A DNA stretch of 64,000 bases. Origin: Shewanella baltica. Its GTDB lineage: Bacteria > Pseudomonadota > Gammaproteobacteria > Enterobacterales > Shewanellaceae. A program made the position numbers and the translations under genes. The DNA is taken from assembly GCF_900456975.1 (NCBI RefSeq), contig NZ_UGYM01000002.1, forward strand, positions 1,364,001 to 1,428,000, read 5' to 3'. Positions 1-8,613 of the stretch are shown piece by piece (within the stretch, counting starts at the first letter, position 1; each line of letters begins with the position of its first letter). The notes below the pieces were generated by a model. The model made no database searches. It was given only the letters and a program-made list of their open reading frames with translations, and was not told the DNA's origin.

Positions 1-830
1 TGGTAAATCTGGTCGAGCTCTTGGCTGTTACGGGCGCGGAAATAGCGGCCGTGAGTGACGTCGGCGATATGCTTAAGTTGGTTCTCATCCAGATCCATCG
101 AAGGATTAACCCGCTCGCGGCCAAAGAGTGTGCGGCGCTCCATCACATCGGCACCGACACCGACAGTGTAAATAGTAACTTTACGATTAGCGGCAATTTG
201 CGCCGCCTGCTCTGGCTCAATATTGCCCGCGTTGTTAGAGCCGTCGGTCAATAAAATCAACACTCTGTTACTCTCGTCCATTTTATCGAAACGTTTTACC
301 GCCAGCGCGATAGCTTCACCTATGGCGGTTTGTTTACCGACTAAGCCGATTTGTGCTTCTTTTAAAAATTGCGCCACTGAACGTCTGTCTTGGGTGAGCG
401 GCGCCTGCAAATAGGCGTGATCGGCAAAGAGAATTAAACCGATACGATCGCCTTTGCGGCGCTCGATAAAGTCACTGACAACGTGCTGAATTAAAGTGAA
501 ACGGTCAACGGTTTTACCATTTACCACCATGTCTTCAATCTGCATACTGCCGGATAAATCCACCGCCATCATCAGATCGCGGCCTTGGCTCGGCAGTTCG
601 ATAGGTTCGCCAAGCCATTGCGGACGGGCGATAGCGAGCACTAATAGGCACCAGATCAGCCAGTAGCGTTTGCGACTCTGGCGCGTGTTGGCCGCTAAGC
701 TTTGTTTGCCTGTTTGGCTTATTCCGGGGAGTTGTAGCCGGCCACCATCCACTTGTACGGTTTGTTGGCGCCAAAAAATCAAAGGTAAAGGCAGTAATAT
801 CAATAGCCAAGGCCATGCAATTGTTAACAT
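1..830 (-). CDS. VWA-domain membrane protein (BatA-like), 3' end cut by window edge
   Basis: Seen: the reverse strand stays open from an ATG at 830 to the window edge. An N-terminal hydrophobic segment (WPWLLILLPLPLIFW) is followed by a second one (YWLIWCLLVLAIA), then a von Willebrand A domain with the MIDAS motif DLSGS (about residue 90) and LTDGSNNAG further on. The start is supported by CGGAGG just upstream. The ATG overlaps the stop of the preceding DUF4381 gene by 7 nt (ATGTTAA), so the two are translationally coupled. Known: MoxR-DUF58-VWA clusters are thought to act as envelope-associated, metal-dependent chaperone or stress systems. The substrate here is unknown. The C-terminus lies outside the window. 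Confidence 0.88.
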   Translation of the reverse strand, partial: MLTIAWPWLLILLPLPLIFWRQQTVQVDGGRLQLPGISQTGKQSLAANTRQSRKRYWLIWCLLVLAIARPQWLGEPIELPSQGRDLMMAVDLSGSMQIEDMVVNGKTVDRFTLIQHVVSDFIERRKGDRIGLILFADHAYLQAPLTQDRRSVAQFLKEAQIGLVGKQTAIGEAIALAVKRFDKMDESNRVLILLTDGSNNAGNIEPEQAAQIAANRKVTIYTVGVGADVMERRTLFGRERVNPSMDLDENQLKHIADVTHGRYFRARNSQELDQIY

Positions 831-1480
831 TGTGCCTCCGGTTGTTTGGTGTCAGCTGGCTGAATTGGCGCTTGGCTTTTAGCTTGAGCGTCGCCACTAG
901 CTTGAACGTAGCCCTTCTCTTGAACAAGAGTCGGCTCAGGCGCACTCAGTGTTGCTTTCGATGCCAACCAAGCTTGTGCGAGTTCATGTAACTCATTGGC
1001 TTCAGCTAAGGTTAACGGCGTTGGCTGGTGACGTTTGGCCAACAAGTGGCCGATACGTTGGCGTTTAGGCGCGGGTAAATAGCTGTCTAGCCACGTCGCC
1101 CAAGCTTCACCATCTAAGGAGGCTATTGCATCTCTGCTGAGGTAACTCATGGCGGTACGCTTTAATAGGCTATTGACGTCAGAGACATAGGACGGCGCTT
1201 GTCTATCAAGCTGACAGAGTAACTGTTTCGCGGCTTTTTTCGGCGCGAAGTCACGGGCGCGTTTTCTTAGCCAGATAACTAAGAGTGTGATGAGAGCAAT
1301 CACTAGCGCGAGGACCAACCAATAACCGATTGCCCAAGGCCAAGCGCCGATTGGATCGGGATGAATGATATCCTGCAGATCCGCTAGCGCTGGGTTTGGC
1401 GCTGTAGCCATAGGGACCGCAGGCTGTGCATTTGCTATCACTGGTGTCACTATTTCTGAATTCACTGTTGCTGGATCCAT
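824..1480 (-). CDS. DUF4381 domain membrane protein
   Basis: A 218-residue protein with a Pro/Ala-rich N-terminus, the conserved start of the family (LADIIHPDPIG-like, here LQDIIHPDPIGAWPWAIGYW at about residues 35-54), one transmembrane helix (about 52-72) and a basic stretch RKRARDF after it. The rest is predicted soluble and helical, with a Gln/Ala/Pro-rich tail. DUF4381 proteins regularly sit between DUF58 and VWA genes in MoxR operons and are presumed partners of the VWA proteins in the membrane. It starts 2 bp after the DUF58 stop and overlaps the next gene by 7 nt. Function is inferred from context only. Confidence 0.85.
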   Translation of the reverse strand: MDPATVNSEIVTPVIANAQPAVPMATAPNPALADLQDIIHPDPIGAWPWAIGYWLVLALVIALITLLVIWLRKRARDFAPKKAAKQLLCQLDRQAPSYVSDVNSLLKRTAMSYLSRDAIASLDGEAWATWLDSYLPAPKRQRIGHLLAKRHQPTPLTLAEANELHELAQAWLASKATLSAPEPTLVQEKGYVQASGDAQAKSQAPIQPADTKQPEAQC

Positions 1481-1482
1481 AG

Positions 1483-2436
1483 TTAACGCAATAATTCCAA
1501 TTGATGGGCTAGGGGAGCACCCGCATCGATGAGCTGGGTGCGCACGCGCAGTTGCTGCATCATGGCGATAAAGTCCCTTTGCTGACGCAGCTGGATATCA
1601 AGCCAAGCCTGATAACTGTGGCGGGTGAGCACTAAGTCCTCATCCCCATCCCGTACCGGCAAACTAAAGTTGTGCGGTAACGGCAGTGTCCCTTGGCGCA
1701 GGGGATCGGTAATCAGGTAGGCGCCCACATCACAATGACGTTTAAGCTCGGTTAATGGCGCAATACATTGGGGGCTAAAATGGCTGCCATCGGTCACTAT
1801 CCAAACCAAGGAGCCGGGTTTGGCGATGCGTTGTAATCGCTGACAAGCGCGCAGAATATGATCAGGATCGCGCTGGCCACTGCCAACATGATTGAGTTGA
1901 TTCTCATGCACACGGCGCAGACCTGAGATCAATTGCAATATGCCCTGACGACGGCTGCGGGGTTTGAGCTCTAAATGCTCAGACTCGCATGCGATCAAGG
2001 CGCCGAGTCTATCGCCATGGTTAATGGCATTCCAACCTAAGGTGGTCGCAAGGTGTCCTGCTTGCACCGATTGCAGCAATAAACTTGAGCCAAAATAGAG
2101 ACTTTGGCTCAAGTCGATCAATAACAGAATAGGGCGCTCACGTTCTTCGACAAATAACTTAGTGTGGGTTTTGCCCGTGCGAGCGGTGACACGCCAATCA
2201 ATGGTGCGCACATCGTCGCCCTGTTGATAGTGGCGCACCTCGGCAAACTCCATCCCGCGGCCTTTGATTAAGCTGCTGCGATGGCCCACTAAATTAGCGC
2301 GGGCACGGCTGTAACGTTCAGGCATAGCACGGGCGATATTTTGGCACGCCAGCAGCTCTTGCTCGGTTAAATGCAAGCCATCGGCAAACAGCGGCAAGCC
2401 ATCGGCCGAGGCTGAGAGTCGCGCAGTGTTACTCAT
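1483..2436 (-). CDS. DUF58 domain protein
   Basis: A 317-residue soluble protein. The DUF58 signature is visible as GRGMEFAEVRHYQQGDDVRTID-W with the following RVTARTGKTHTKLF (about residues 59-95), and a VWA-like fold begins at LLLIDLSQSLYF (about 103-115). DUF58 proteins accompany MoxR ATPases and VWA proteins; the family is used as the linker between ATPase and membrane VWA components in operon models. The gene follows the MoxR gene by 24 bp and precedes the DUF4381 gene by 2 bp, which supports a single transcript. The exact biochemical role is not established. Confidence 0.88.
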   Translation of the reverse strand: MSNTARLSASADGLPLFADGLHLTEQELLACQNIARAMPERYSRARANLVGHRSSLIKGRGMEFAEVRHYQQGDDVRTIDWRVTARTGKTHTKLFVEERERPILLLIDLSQSLYFGSSLLLQSVQAGHLATTLGWNAINHGDRLGALIACESEHLELKPRSRRQGILQLISGLRRVHENQLNHVGSGQRDPDHILRACQRLQRIAKPGSLVWIVTDGSHFSPQCIAPLTELKRHCDVGAYLITDPLRQGTLPLPHNFSLPVRDGDEDLVLTRHSYQAWLDIQLRQQRDFIAMMQQLRVRTQLIDAGAPLAHQLELLR

Positions 2437-2460
2437 CTTATTTCACCTTTATCTTTACCG

Positions 2461-3417
2461 TTAAGGTACTGCAACTTGACTCAAGATGTGGTTGATCACC
2501 TGATCGCGGCTGACGCCTTCGGCTTGCGCTTGGTAACTGAGTAATAATCTGTGTCTTAACACATTCGGCGCAACGGCTTGAATGTCTTCCGGTGAAACAA
2601 AGTCTCGCTCGTGCAGCCAAGCGCGGGCGCGGGCGCAGCGTTCTAATGAAATAGTGGCGCGTGGGCTGACACCGTACTCAAGCCATTTCGCTAAGTCTTC
2701 GCTGTAACGCAAAGGCTCGCGGGTCGCCATAACAATTTCGACTATGTATTTTTCGAGTGGTTCGGCGAGATAGATTTCCATGGCTTCGTCACGGGCGGCA
2801 AACACATCGGCCTGAGCAATCGGCTCAGTGGTCGGCAATTCGTGGGTGAGTGCTTCTTTACGGGATTGGCGCAGAATTTCGATTTCAGTCTCGCCGCTCG
2901 GGTAATCAAGATTCAAGTGCATTAAAAAACGGTCCAGCTGTGCTTCGGGCAGGGGATAAGTGCCTTCGTTTTCTAATGGATTTTGGGTTGCCATCACTAA
3001 AAACAGCGGTGGCAGCTTATAACTGTGCTTACCGACGGTAACTTGACCTTCGGCCATGGCTTCTAATAAGGCCGATTGTACTTTGGCGGGGGCGCGGTTA
3101 ATTTCGTCCGCCAAGATCAAATTGTGGAAAATCGGTCCGGCTTCAAATTCGAAGGTGCCGGTTTGCGAGCGATAAATATCTGTGCCGGTTAAATCGGCAG
3201 GCAGCAGATCTGGGGTAAATTGAATGCGGTGGAAATCGCCCTCAACCCCGTCACATAAGGCTTTCACCGCACGGGTCTTGGCCAGTCCCGGTGGACCTTC
3301 AACTAATAAGTGGCCATTGGCAATTAAGGCAATGAGCAGATTTTCGGTCAATACTGGCTGCCCTAAAACAACCTTATTTAGGTAAGTGCGTAATGCATGG
3401 AAGCGACTCAAAGGCAT
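2461..3417 (-). CDS. MoxR family AAA+ ATPase
   Basis: A 318-residue AAA+ ATPase. Walker A-like motif GPPGLAKT (about residues 41-48), Walker B LILADEINRAPAK (about 100-112), sensor 1 MATQNPLENEGTYPLPEAQLDRF (split, about 142-164) and sensor 2 region GVSPRA (about 249-254) are all present. Known: MoxR proteins act as chaperone-like ATPases with VWA partners. It is the first gene of the four-gene minus-strand cluster (MoxR, DUF58, DUF4381, VWA), with its promoter expected in the 262-bp gap shared divergently with fadI. All catalytic motifs look intact. Confidence 0.93.
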   Translation of the reverse strand: MPLSRFHALRTYLNKVVLGQPVLTENLLIALIANGHLLVEGPPGLAKTRAVKALCDGVEGDFHRIQFTPDLLPADLTGTDIYRSQTGTFEFEAGPIFHNLILADEINRAPAKVQSALLEAMAEGQVTVGKHSYKLPPLFLVMATQNPLENEGTYPLPEAQLDRFLMHLNLDYPSGETEIEILRQSRKEALTHELPTTEPIAQADVFAARDEAMEIYLAEPLEKYIVEIVMATREPLRYSEDLAKWLEYGVSPRATISLERCARARAWLHERDFVSPEDIQAVAPNVLRHRLLLSYQAQAEGVSRDQVINHILSQVAVP

Positions 3418-3565
3418 GATGCTACTCGTTTTATTATGTTGAAAATGCGTGTGTGGGCTGTAGACAACGGATATGGTAAAGAATTCCCTTAGGGTTTGGC
3501 TAGTGTTAAAAAAACAAACAGGTGTTTAAAACTTGCTGACAAGAAGTTAGAATCAGATCACACTT

Positions 3566-3582
3566 TAATGGTCAGACCTGTT
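3566..3582 (+). promoter_or_regulatory. FadR-type operator upstream of fadI
   Basis: TAATGGTCAGACCTGTT agrees with the enterobacterial FadR consensus ANCTGGTCNGACNNGTT at all but two defined positions. It lies 98 bp before the fadI start and in the shared intergenic space with the MoxR gene. FadR represses beta-oxidation genes until acyl-CoA binds. Assignment is from consensus matching by eye. Confidence 0.65.
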
Positions 3583-3679
3583 ATTGGGCGTTTTTCGCCG
3601 TAAAACAATGGGTCAAACACGGAAATAGCTAGCGCCGCCTGAAATCTCTCAGCGATTGCGCACATAAAGAGGGTGACAA

Positions 3680-4990
3680 ATGAGTGATAGACAACAGGTT
3701 ACGAACGCCAAGGGCGAGCGTATCGCAATTGTAGCGGGTTTAAGAACGCCATTTGCAAAACAAGCCACGGCATTTCACGGTGTATCGGCGCTCGATATGG
3801 GCAAAATGGTGGTCAATGAATTATTGGCGCGCTCTGAACTGGACCCTAAGCTGATTGAGCAGCTGGTCTATGGACAAGTGGTGCAAATGCCCGCTGCACC
3901 TAACATCGCCCGTGAAATCGTACTCGGTACTGGCATGAATGTGTCGACCGATGCCTATAGTGTCACTCGCGCCTGTGCGACTAGCTTTCAATCTGCCGTC
4001 AACGTGGCCGAATCTATGATGACGGGCAATATCGAAATCGGTATTGCGGGCGGCGCCGACTCTTCTTCTGTCTTGCCTATCGGCGTGTCGAAAAAATTAG
4101 CCCATGCGTTAGTCGATCTGAATAAAGCCCGTAGCTTTGGGCAAAAACTACAAATTTTCCGTCGTTTAGGCATTAAAGATTTATTACCTGTACCGCCTGC
4201 GGTTGCCGAGTACTCAACGGGCTTGTCTATGGGACAAACCGCTGAGCAGATGGCAAAAACCTACAATATTAGCCGCGCCGATCAAGATGCTTTAGCGCAC
4301 CGCTCGCACACCTTAGCGAGTGAAACTTGGGCTTCGGGCCATCTTCGTGACGAAGTGATGGTTGCCCATGTGCCACCGTATAAACAGTTTATCGATCGCG
4401 ATAACAATATCCGCGAAAACTCGGTACTGGAGTCATACGCTAAGTTGCGTCCTGCATTCGATAAACAGCATGGAACTGTGACGGCGGCAAACAGTACGCC
4501 ACTGACTGACGGTGCGTCAGCGATTATCCTGATGAGCGAAGGTCGAGCGAAAGCCTTAGGTTATCAACCAATTGGTTACATTAAGAGCTATGCTTTTAGC
4601 GCCATTGATGTGTGGCAAGACATGCTGATGGGGCCCTCTTACGCGACGCCACTGGCGCTGAAACGTGCTGGAATGGAGCTAGAAGATCTTACTCTGATTG
4701 AAATGCACGAAGCCTTTGCGGCGCAGACATTAGCGAATATGCAGATGTTTGCTTCGAAAAAATTTGCCGAAGAAAAACTCGGTCGTAACCGCGCCATTGG
4801 TGAAATCGACATGAGCAAGTTTAACGTGCTCGGCGGCTCGCTTGCCTATGGTCATCCTTTTGCTGCAACGGGAACCCGTTTGATCACGCAGGTGTGTCGC
4901 GAGCTTAAGCGCCGTGGTGGTGGAACTGGCCTAACAACAGCCTGTGCGGCTGGTGGTTTGGGTGTGGCTATGATACTAGAAGTGGAGTAG
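3680..4990 (+). CDS. fadI: 3-ketoacyl-CoA thiolase FadI
   Basis: Catalyses thiolytic cleavage of 3-ketoacyl-CoA, the last step of beta-oxidation, in complex with FadJ. The 436 residues match FadI length. The nucleophilic Cys lies in RACATSF (about residue 99), the conserved His in GHPFAATG (about 394) and the second Cys in TTACAAGG near the C-terminus. EMHEAFAA is the other family motif. The ATG at 3680 has GAGGGTGACAA upstream. fadJ begins 5 bp downstream, so the two form one operon. Regulation by a FadR-like operator upstream is likely. Nothing odd in the sequence. Confidence 0.96.
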   Translation: MSDRQQVTNAKGERIAIVAGLRTPFAKQATAFHGVSALDMGKMVVNELLARSELDPKLIEQLVYGQVVQMPAAPNIAREIVLGTGMNVSTDAYSVTRACATSFQSAVNVAESMMTGNIEIGIAGGADSSSVLPIGVSKKLAHALVDLNKARSFGQKLQIFRRLGIKDLLPVPPAVAEYSTGLSMGQTAEQMAKTYNISRADQDALAHRSHTLASETWASGHLRDEVMVAHVPPYKQFIDRDNNIRENSVLESYAKLRPAFDKQHGTVTAANSTPLTDGASAIILMSEGRAKALGYQPIGYIKSYAFSAIDVWQDMLMGPSYATPLALKRAGMELEDLTLIEMHEAFAAQTLANMQMFASKKFAEEKLGRNRAIGEIDMSKFNVLGGSLAYGHPFAATGTRLITQVCRELKRRGGGTGLTTACAAGGLGVAMILEVE

Positions 4991-4995
4991 TCGGC

Positions 4996-7116
4996 ATGGA
5001 AAAGACCTTTAATTTAACCCGCCGCGACGACGGCATTGCTATTTTGACTATGGATGTTCCTGGCGAAACCATGAACACCCTAAAAGCGCAGTTTGGCCCT
5101 GAAATCAGTGAGATTCTGGCCGAGATCAAAAGTGATTCGAGCATTCGCGGTTTAGTGCTGATCTCAGGCAAAAAAGATTCTTTCGTCGCGGGCGCAGATA
5201 TTTCTATGCTCGATGCCTGTAAAACGGCGGGCGATGCCAAAGCCTTATCCCAGCAAGGCCATGTGGTTTTTAATGAGCTAGAAGCCTTAACGATTCCTGT
5301 GGTTGCCGCAATCCATGGTGCCTGTTTAGGCGGTGGTTTAGAGTTAGCCTTAGCTTGTCATCAAAGAGTATGTAGCGACGATGGCAAGACTATGCTCGGC
5401 GTTCCGGAAGTCCAACTTGGCTTATTGCCAGGCGGCGGCGGGACTCAACGTTTGCCACGTTTAGTCGGCATTACGACAGCCTTAGATATGATGTTGACCG
5501 GTAAACAAATTCGTCCTAAACAAGCCTTGAAAATGGGCTTAGTGAATGATGTTGTGCCGCAGACGATTCTGTTACAAACCGCAGTTGAGATGGCGCTTGC
5601 GGGTAAACGTGCACCGAAACCAGTTAAAAAGTCACTCGTTAATCAAGTGCTTGAAGGCACGAGTTTCGGCCGTAACATTATTTTCGATCAAGCGACAAAA
5701 CAGGTCGAAAAGAAAACCCAAGGTAATTATCCTGCGCCTGCCAAGATCATTGATTGCGTGCGCCAAGGAATTGCTAAGGGCATGCAAAAAGGGCTAGAAG
5801 TCGAAGCCAGTCATTTTGCCGAATTAGTGGTATCGAAAGAGTCTGAAGCGCTGCGCAGTATTTTTTTCGCGACCACAGAAATGAAGAAAGAAACCGGCGC
5901 TGAAGGTGCGAGCCCGCGTAAAGTGAAAAAAGCGGTGATCTTAGGTGGCGGTTTAATGGGGGGCGGTATCGCATCTGTCACAACGACCAAGGCTAAAATC
6001 CCTGTTCGTGTCAAAGACATCAGCGAAAAAGGTTTAAGTAATGCATTAGCTTACGCCTACAAGCTGTTGGATAAAGGGGTTAAGCGCCGTCATATGACGC
6101 CTGCTGCCCGTGACAATCTAATGGCACTGATGACCACGACGACTGAGTATAAAGGCGTTAAAGATGCCGACATCGTTGTGGAAGCGGTATTTGAAGACCT
6201 AGCGCTTAAGCATCAAATGGTGAAAGACATCGAGCGTGAGTGTGGTGAGCACACCATTTTTGCGTCAAACACCTCATCTTTGCCTATTAGCCAAATCGCC
6301 GAGGCGGCGACACGTCCTGAGAACGTGATTGGTCTGCATTACTTCTCGCCAGTGGAAAAAATGCCGCTGGTGGAAGTGATTGCCCATGCTAAAACGTCAC
6401 CAGAAACCATTGCGACCACGGTCGCATTTGCCCGTAAGCAAGGTAAAACACCGATAGTGGTGCAAGACGGTGCGGGTTTCTACGTTAACCGTATTCTTGC
6501 GCTCTACATGAACGAGGCCGCGCAATTATTACTTGAAGGCCAAAGTGTTGAACATCTGGATAAAGCGCTGGTTAAGTTTGGTTTCCCTGTGGGTCCCATT
6601 ACTTTACTCGACGAAGTGGGTATCGACGTGGGCGCTAAGATTTCACCAATCCTCGAAAAAGAATTGGGTGAACGTTTTAAAGCGCCAGCGGCTTTTGACA
6701 AGCTTTTGGGTGACGATCGTAAAGGCCGTAAAAATGGTAAAGGCTTCTATCAATACGGCGCATCGAGTAAGAAAGCTAAAGCTGTCGATGAGAGTGTTTA
6801 TGGCGTGTTAGGTATTAAGCCAGGCACCAATAAAGACGCAAAAGCACTTGCCGAGCGTTGTGTCGTACAAATGCTCAACGAAGCGGTGCGTTGTTTAGAT
6901 GATGGTATTATCGCATCGCCAAGAGATGGTGATATTGGCGCCATTTTCGGTATTGGCTTCCCACCATTCCTCGGTGGCCCATTCCATTATATTGACACTT
7001 TGGGCGCCGCGAACTTAGTGCGAATTCTTGAAGGTTATCAAAGTCAATTAGGTGACAGATTCGAACCTTGTGAGCGCTTAAAAACCATGGCTCAGGAAAA
7101 CGCGCACTTTTTCTAA
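4996..7116 (+). CDS. fadJ: Fatty acid oxidation complex subunit alpha FadJ
   Basis: A 706-residue multifunctional enzyme. The N-terminal enoyl-CoA hydratase/isomerase domain shows GADISML and the oxyanion-hole motif GACLGGGLELALACH (about residues 105-119), followed by the conserved GGGGTQRL. The 3-hydroxyacyl-CoA dehydrogenase domain starts with the Rossmann motif ILGGGLMGGGIA (about 314) and has its catalytic His in GLHYFSPVEKMPLVEV (about 446). It performs hydration and NAD-dependent oxidation on acyl-CoA chains and channels product to FadI. Length and motif order are those of the anaerobic FadJ type. It ends the operon before a strong terminator. Confidence 0.96.
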   Translation: MEKTFNLTRRDDGIAILTMDVPGETMNTLKAQFGPEISEILAEIKSDSSIRGLVLISGKKDSFVAGADISMLDACKTAGDAKALSQQGHVVFNELEALTIPVVAAIHGACLGGGLELALACHQRVCSDDGKTMLGVPEVQLGLLPGGGGTQRLPRLVGITTALDMMLTGKQIRPKQALKMGLVNDVVPQTILLQTAVEMALAGKRAPKPVKKSLVNQVLEGTSFGRNIIFDQATKQVEKKTQGNYPAPAKIIDCVRQGIAKGMQKGLEVEASHFAELVVSKESEALRSIFFATTEMKKETGAEGASPRKVKKAVILGGGLMGGGIASVTTTKAKIPVRVKDISEKGLSNALAYAYKLLDKGVKRRHMTPAARDNLMALMTTTTEYKGVKDADIVVEAVFEDLALKHQMVKDIERECGEHTIFASNTSSLPISQIAEAATRPENVIGLHYFSPVEKMPLVEVIAHAKTSPETIATTVAFARKQGKTPIVVQDGAGFYVNRILALYMNEAAQLLLEGQSVEHLDKALVKFGFPVGPITLLDEVGIDVGAKISPILEKELGERFKAPAAFDKLLGDDRKGRKNGKGFYQYGASSKKAKAVDESVYGVLGIKPGTNKDAKALAERCVVQMLNEAVRCLDDGIIASPRDGDIGAIFGIGFPPFLGGPFHYIDTLGAANLVRILEGYQSQLGDRFEPCERLKTMAQENAHFF

Positions 7117-7165
7117 GTTTTAGTAAATCTAAGTCTTAGTTAATCTAGGTGTTAGTCAATCAGGG
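7117..7165 (+). repeat. Degenerate ~16-bp tandem repeat after the fadJ stop
   Basis: Three imperfect copies of a TTAGTnAATCtAgGT-type unit (beginning near 7122, 7138 and 7152) follow the fadJ stop directly. No coding function is seen. Confidence 0.55.
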
Positions 7166-7171
7166 TTGAAC

Positions 7172-7204
7172 AAAAAAACGGCAGATTATTGCCGTTTTTT
7201 TTAT
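7172..7204 (+). terminator. Rho-independent terminator after fadJ
   Basis: AAAACGGCA (7175-7183) pairs with TGCCGTTTT (7190-7198) around a 6-nt loop and is followed by a long T run. Confidence 0.9.
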
Positions 7205-7235
7205 TGCCATAAGGCATGTTTTTGCCTAAAAAATG

Positions 7236-7265
7236 TTCATAACTTAGATGTGGATCTTGTATAAT
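7236..7265 (+). promoter_or_regulatory. Candidate sigma-70 promoter before the 7-bp repeat
   Basis: A perfect TATAAT lies at 7260-7265 with a weak -35 (TTCATA, 7236-7241) 18 bp upstream. Transcription from here would run through the GCTCAGT repeat toward the small membrane protein gene. Confidence 0.35.
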
Positions 7266-7289
7266 CCGAGCCCTTGATCGAGAGTGTAT

Positions 7290-7400
<111 letters not shown>

Positions 7401-7590
7401 CTGCTGAGAGCGTAGCTATGAATGAGTGCTGCTCTTTTCTGCACTGTGCGGAGTACATTTATCCTGCTGTTAAAACGGCGTATTTAACATGTGCATCAAT
7501 CAGCAAAATTAAGCGAGTCGTATCCGCATTTTGATGGGGAATTAGTTTCTCTACATTTATGATTTTTAGTTGTTTTCAAAGAGGTGTTTT

Positions 7591-7791
7591 GTGGTTTTGC
7601 TGGTTATCTTTATCGCATTAATCTCTGCTTGGTACTTCGGCTTAGCTGCATTTACCGCAGGCCTTTCTGTTACGCATTGGACATTACTGGGTTTTGTGCT
7701 CGGGCCTTTGGCTTATCCGCTCTTTACGACACACCGCCATTTAGCTTTGAGGAAAATCCGTTGTAGTGAGGAAGGGATATTAAATAGCTAA
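7591..7791 (+). CDS. Small membrane protein of unknown function
   Basis: A 66-residue protein starting at a GTG with AAAGAGG six bases upstream; an in-frame TTG at 7570 lacks such a site. Two hydrophobic helices are visible: VLLVIFIALISAWYFGLAAF (about residues 2-21) and WTLLGFVLGPLAYPLF (about 30-45). A His/Arg/Lys-rich cytoplasmic tail follows. This size and layout is common in short conserved Shewanella and Vibrio inner-membrane proteins, but no family is assigned. A hairpin at 7845-7866 follows it and is shared with the convergent peptide genes. Confidence 0.65.
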   Translation: MVLLVIFIALISAWYFGLAAFTAGLSVTHWTLLGFVLGPLAYPLFTTHRHLALRKIRCSEEGILNS

Positions 7792-7844
7792 TCTATCAAT
7801 ATGTAATGCTATGTATTTTCATACTTTTTTACTTATGTAAAACT

Positions 7845-7866
7845 AAAGGGAGCTAATGCTCCCTTT
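7845..7866. terminator. Bidirectional hairpin between convergent small genes
   Basis: AAAGGGAGC (7845-7853) and GCTCCCTTT (7858-7866) form a perfect 9-bp stem with loop TAAT. T-rich sequence lies on both sides, so it can serve the small membrane protein gene on plus and the peptide genes on minus. Confidence 0.7.
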
Positions 7867-7929
7867 ATTGTTTCTAGCCTAATTTTCCATCACAGTGCAC
7901 GAGTTAGACTCATGGCTACAGGACTTAAA

Positions 7930-8046
7930 TTAATTCCACCAACCTTTCGCAGAAATCACTTCAAGGTGGTTTATGCCTTCTGGCAACTTAACTTTTTTAC
8001 GCGCTGGCTTGGATAAACCGAGTGCTTTTTTGATTGAATTTAGCAT
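7930..8046 (-). CDS. 38-residue peptide gene ending in Trp-Trp-Asn
   Basis: Found by reading the reverse strand; it is too short for normal gene calls. The ATG at 8046 has a strong ribosome site (AGGGAGAG) 5 bases upstream. The peptide has a lysine-rich amphipathic N-terminal half (MLNSIKKALGLSK, then PARKKVKLPEG), and ends LEVISAKGWWN. It has no Cys and no signal peptide. It begins 26 bp after the stop of the repeat protein, so the two are likely cotranscribed. The segment KVKLPEGINHLEV resembles KLAPVEV at the start of the repeat array in its neighbour, which hints at shared ancestry or a shared partner. The family is not recognised. Confidence 0.6.
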   Translation of the reverse strand: MLNSIKKALGLSKPARKKVKLPEGINHLEVISAKGWWN

Positions 8047-8072
8047 AGTCACTCTCCCTAACCTGATTAATT

Positions 8073-8504
8073 TTATGCAACTTCAGAGTTAATAAATTTA
8101 ACGTAAGGATGTCCTGCGACTTCGAGAGGTTTGAACTTCACGTAAGGATGCCCAGCGATTTCAAAAGGCTTGAACTTTACGTAAGGATGTCCAGCGATTT
8201 CGAAAGGTTTGAACTTCACGTAAGGATGTCCAGCGATTTCGAAAGGTTTGAACTTCACGTAAGGATGTCCAGCGATTTCGAAAGGTTTGAACTTCACGTA
8301 AGGATGTCCAGCAATTTCGAAAGGCTTAAACTTCACATATGGATGCCCAGCTACTTCTACTGGAGCAAGTTTAACTGCAGGTTCTTCTGAAGTAATTGAC
8401 TTAGCTGCTGGTTCTAATTTTGTGTTATCTTCAAGTGCATAAGTATTTACTGCAAAACCAATTGAAGATAATAAAGTAACGGCGGCAAGGATTCCTTTCA
8501 TCAT
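8073..8504 (-). CDS. Secreted protein with seven 13-residue GHPYVKF repeats
   Basis: A 143-residue protein. Residues 1-24 form a Sec-type signal peptide (MMKGILAAVTLLSSIGFAVN, then TYA). A short acidic linker (about 25-50) leads into seven copies of a 13-residue unit (I/V)AGHPYVKFKPFE from residue 51 to 137, ending INSEVA. The middle copies are nearly identical in DNA, so the array expanded recently. Each unit is aromatic and basic with one His, and there is no Cys or transmembrane segment. An ATG at 8501 (second codon) is an equally good start. Possible roles are a multi-copy peptide precursor, a periplasmic ligand-binding or metal-binding repeat, or an adhesive polymer. I do not recognise a family. 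Confidence 0.8.
   Translation of the reverse strand: MMKGILAAVTLLSSIGFAVNTYALEDNTKLEPAAKSITSEEPAVKLAPVEVAGHPYVKFKPFEIAGHPYVKFKPFEIAGHPYVKFKPFEIAGHPYVKFKPFEIAGHPYVKFKPFEIAGHPYVKFKPLEVAGHPYVKFINSEVA
8094..8354 (-). repeat. 39-bp coding tandem repeat, about 6.7 copies
   Basis: The 39-bp unit encodes AGHPYVKFKPFE(I). Central copies (about 8160-8280) differ by one or no bases, while outer copies have diverged, the pattern expected from slippage or unequal recombination in the middle of an array. Confidence 0.95.
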
Positions 8505-8553
8505 TCTAATTCTCTCTCAGGGTAGTTGATATTGATTTATTATTGACACTGAT

Positions 8554-8567
8554 AGTGCTACTGCACT
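8554..8567. promoter_or_regulatory. Short palindrome upstream of the repeat protein gene
   Basis: AGTGC-TACT-GCACT lies 50 bp before the start of the repeat protein gene. It could be an operator, but no regulator is assigned. Confidence 0.25.
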
Positions 8568-8613
8568 TGTTGTGCCAATGTTGTAAACCGCAATCAAATT
8601 GAGATTTAAATGA

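Noticed and set aside
8109..8390. Plus-strand 93-codon repetitive ORF opposite the GHPYVKF gene
   Set aside because: A by-product of the 39-bp repeat; the reverse strand has the signal peptide and the start signals.
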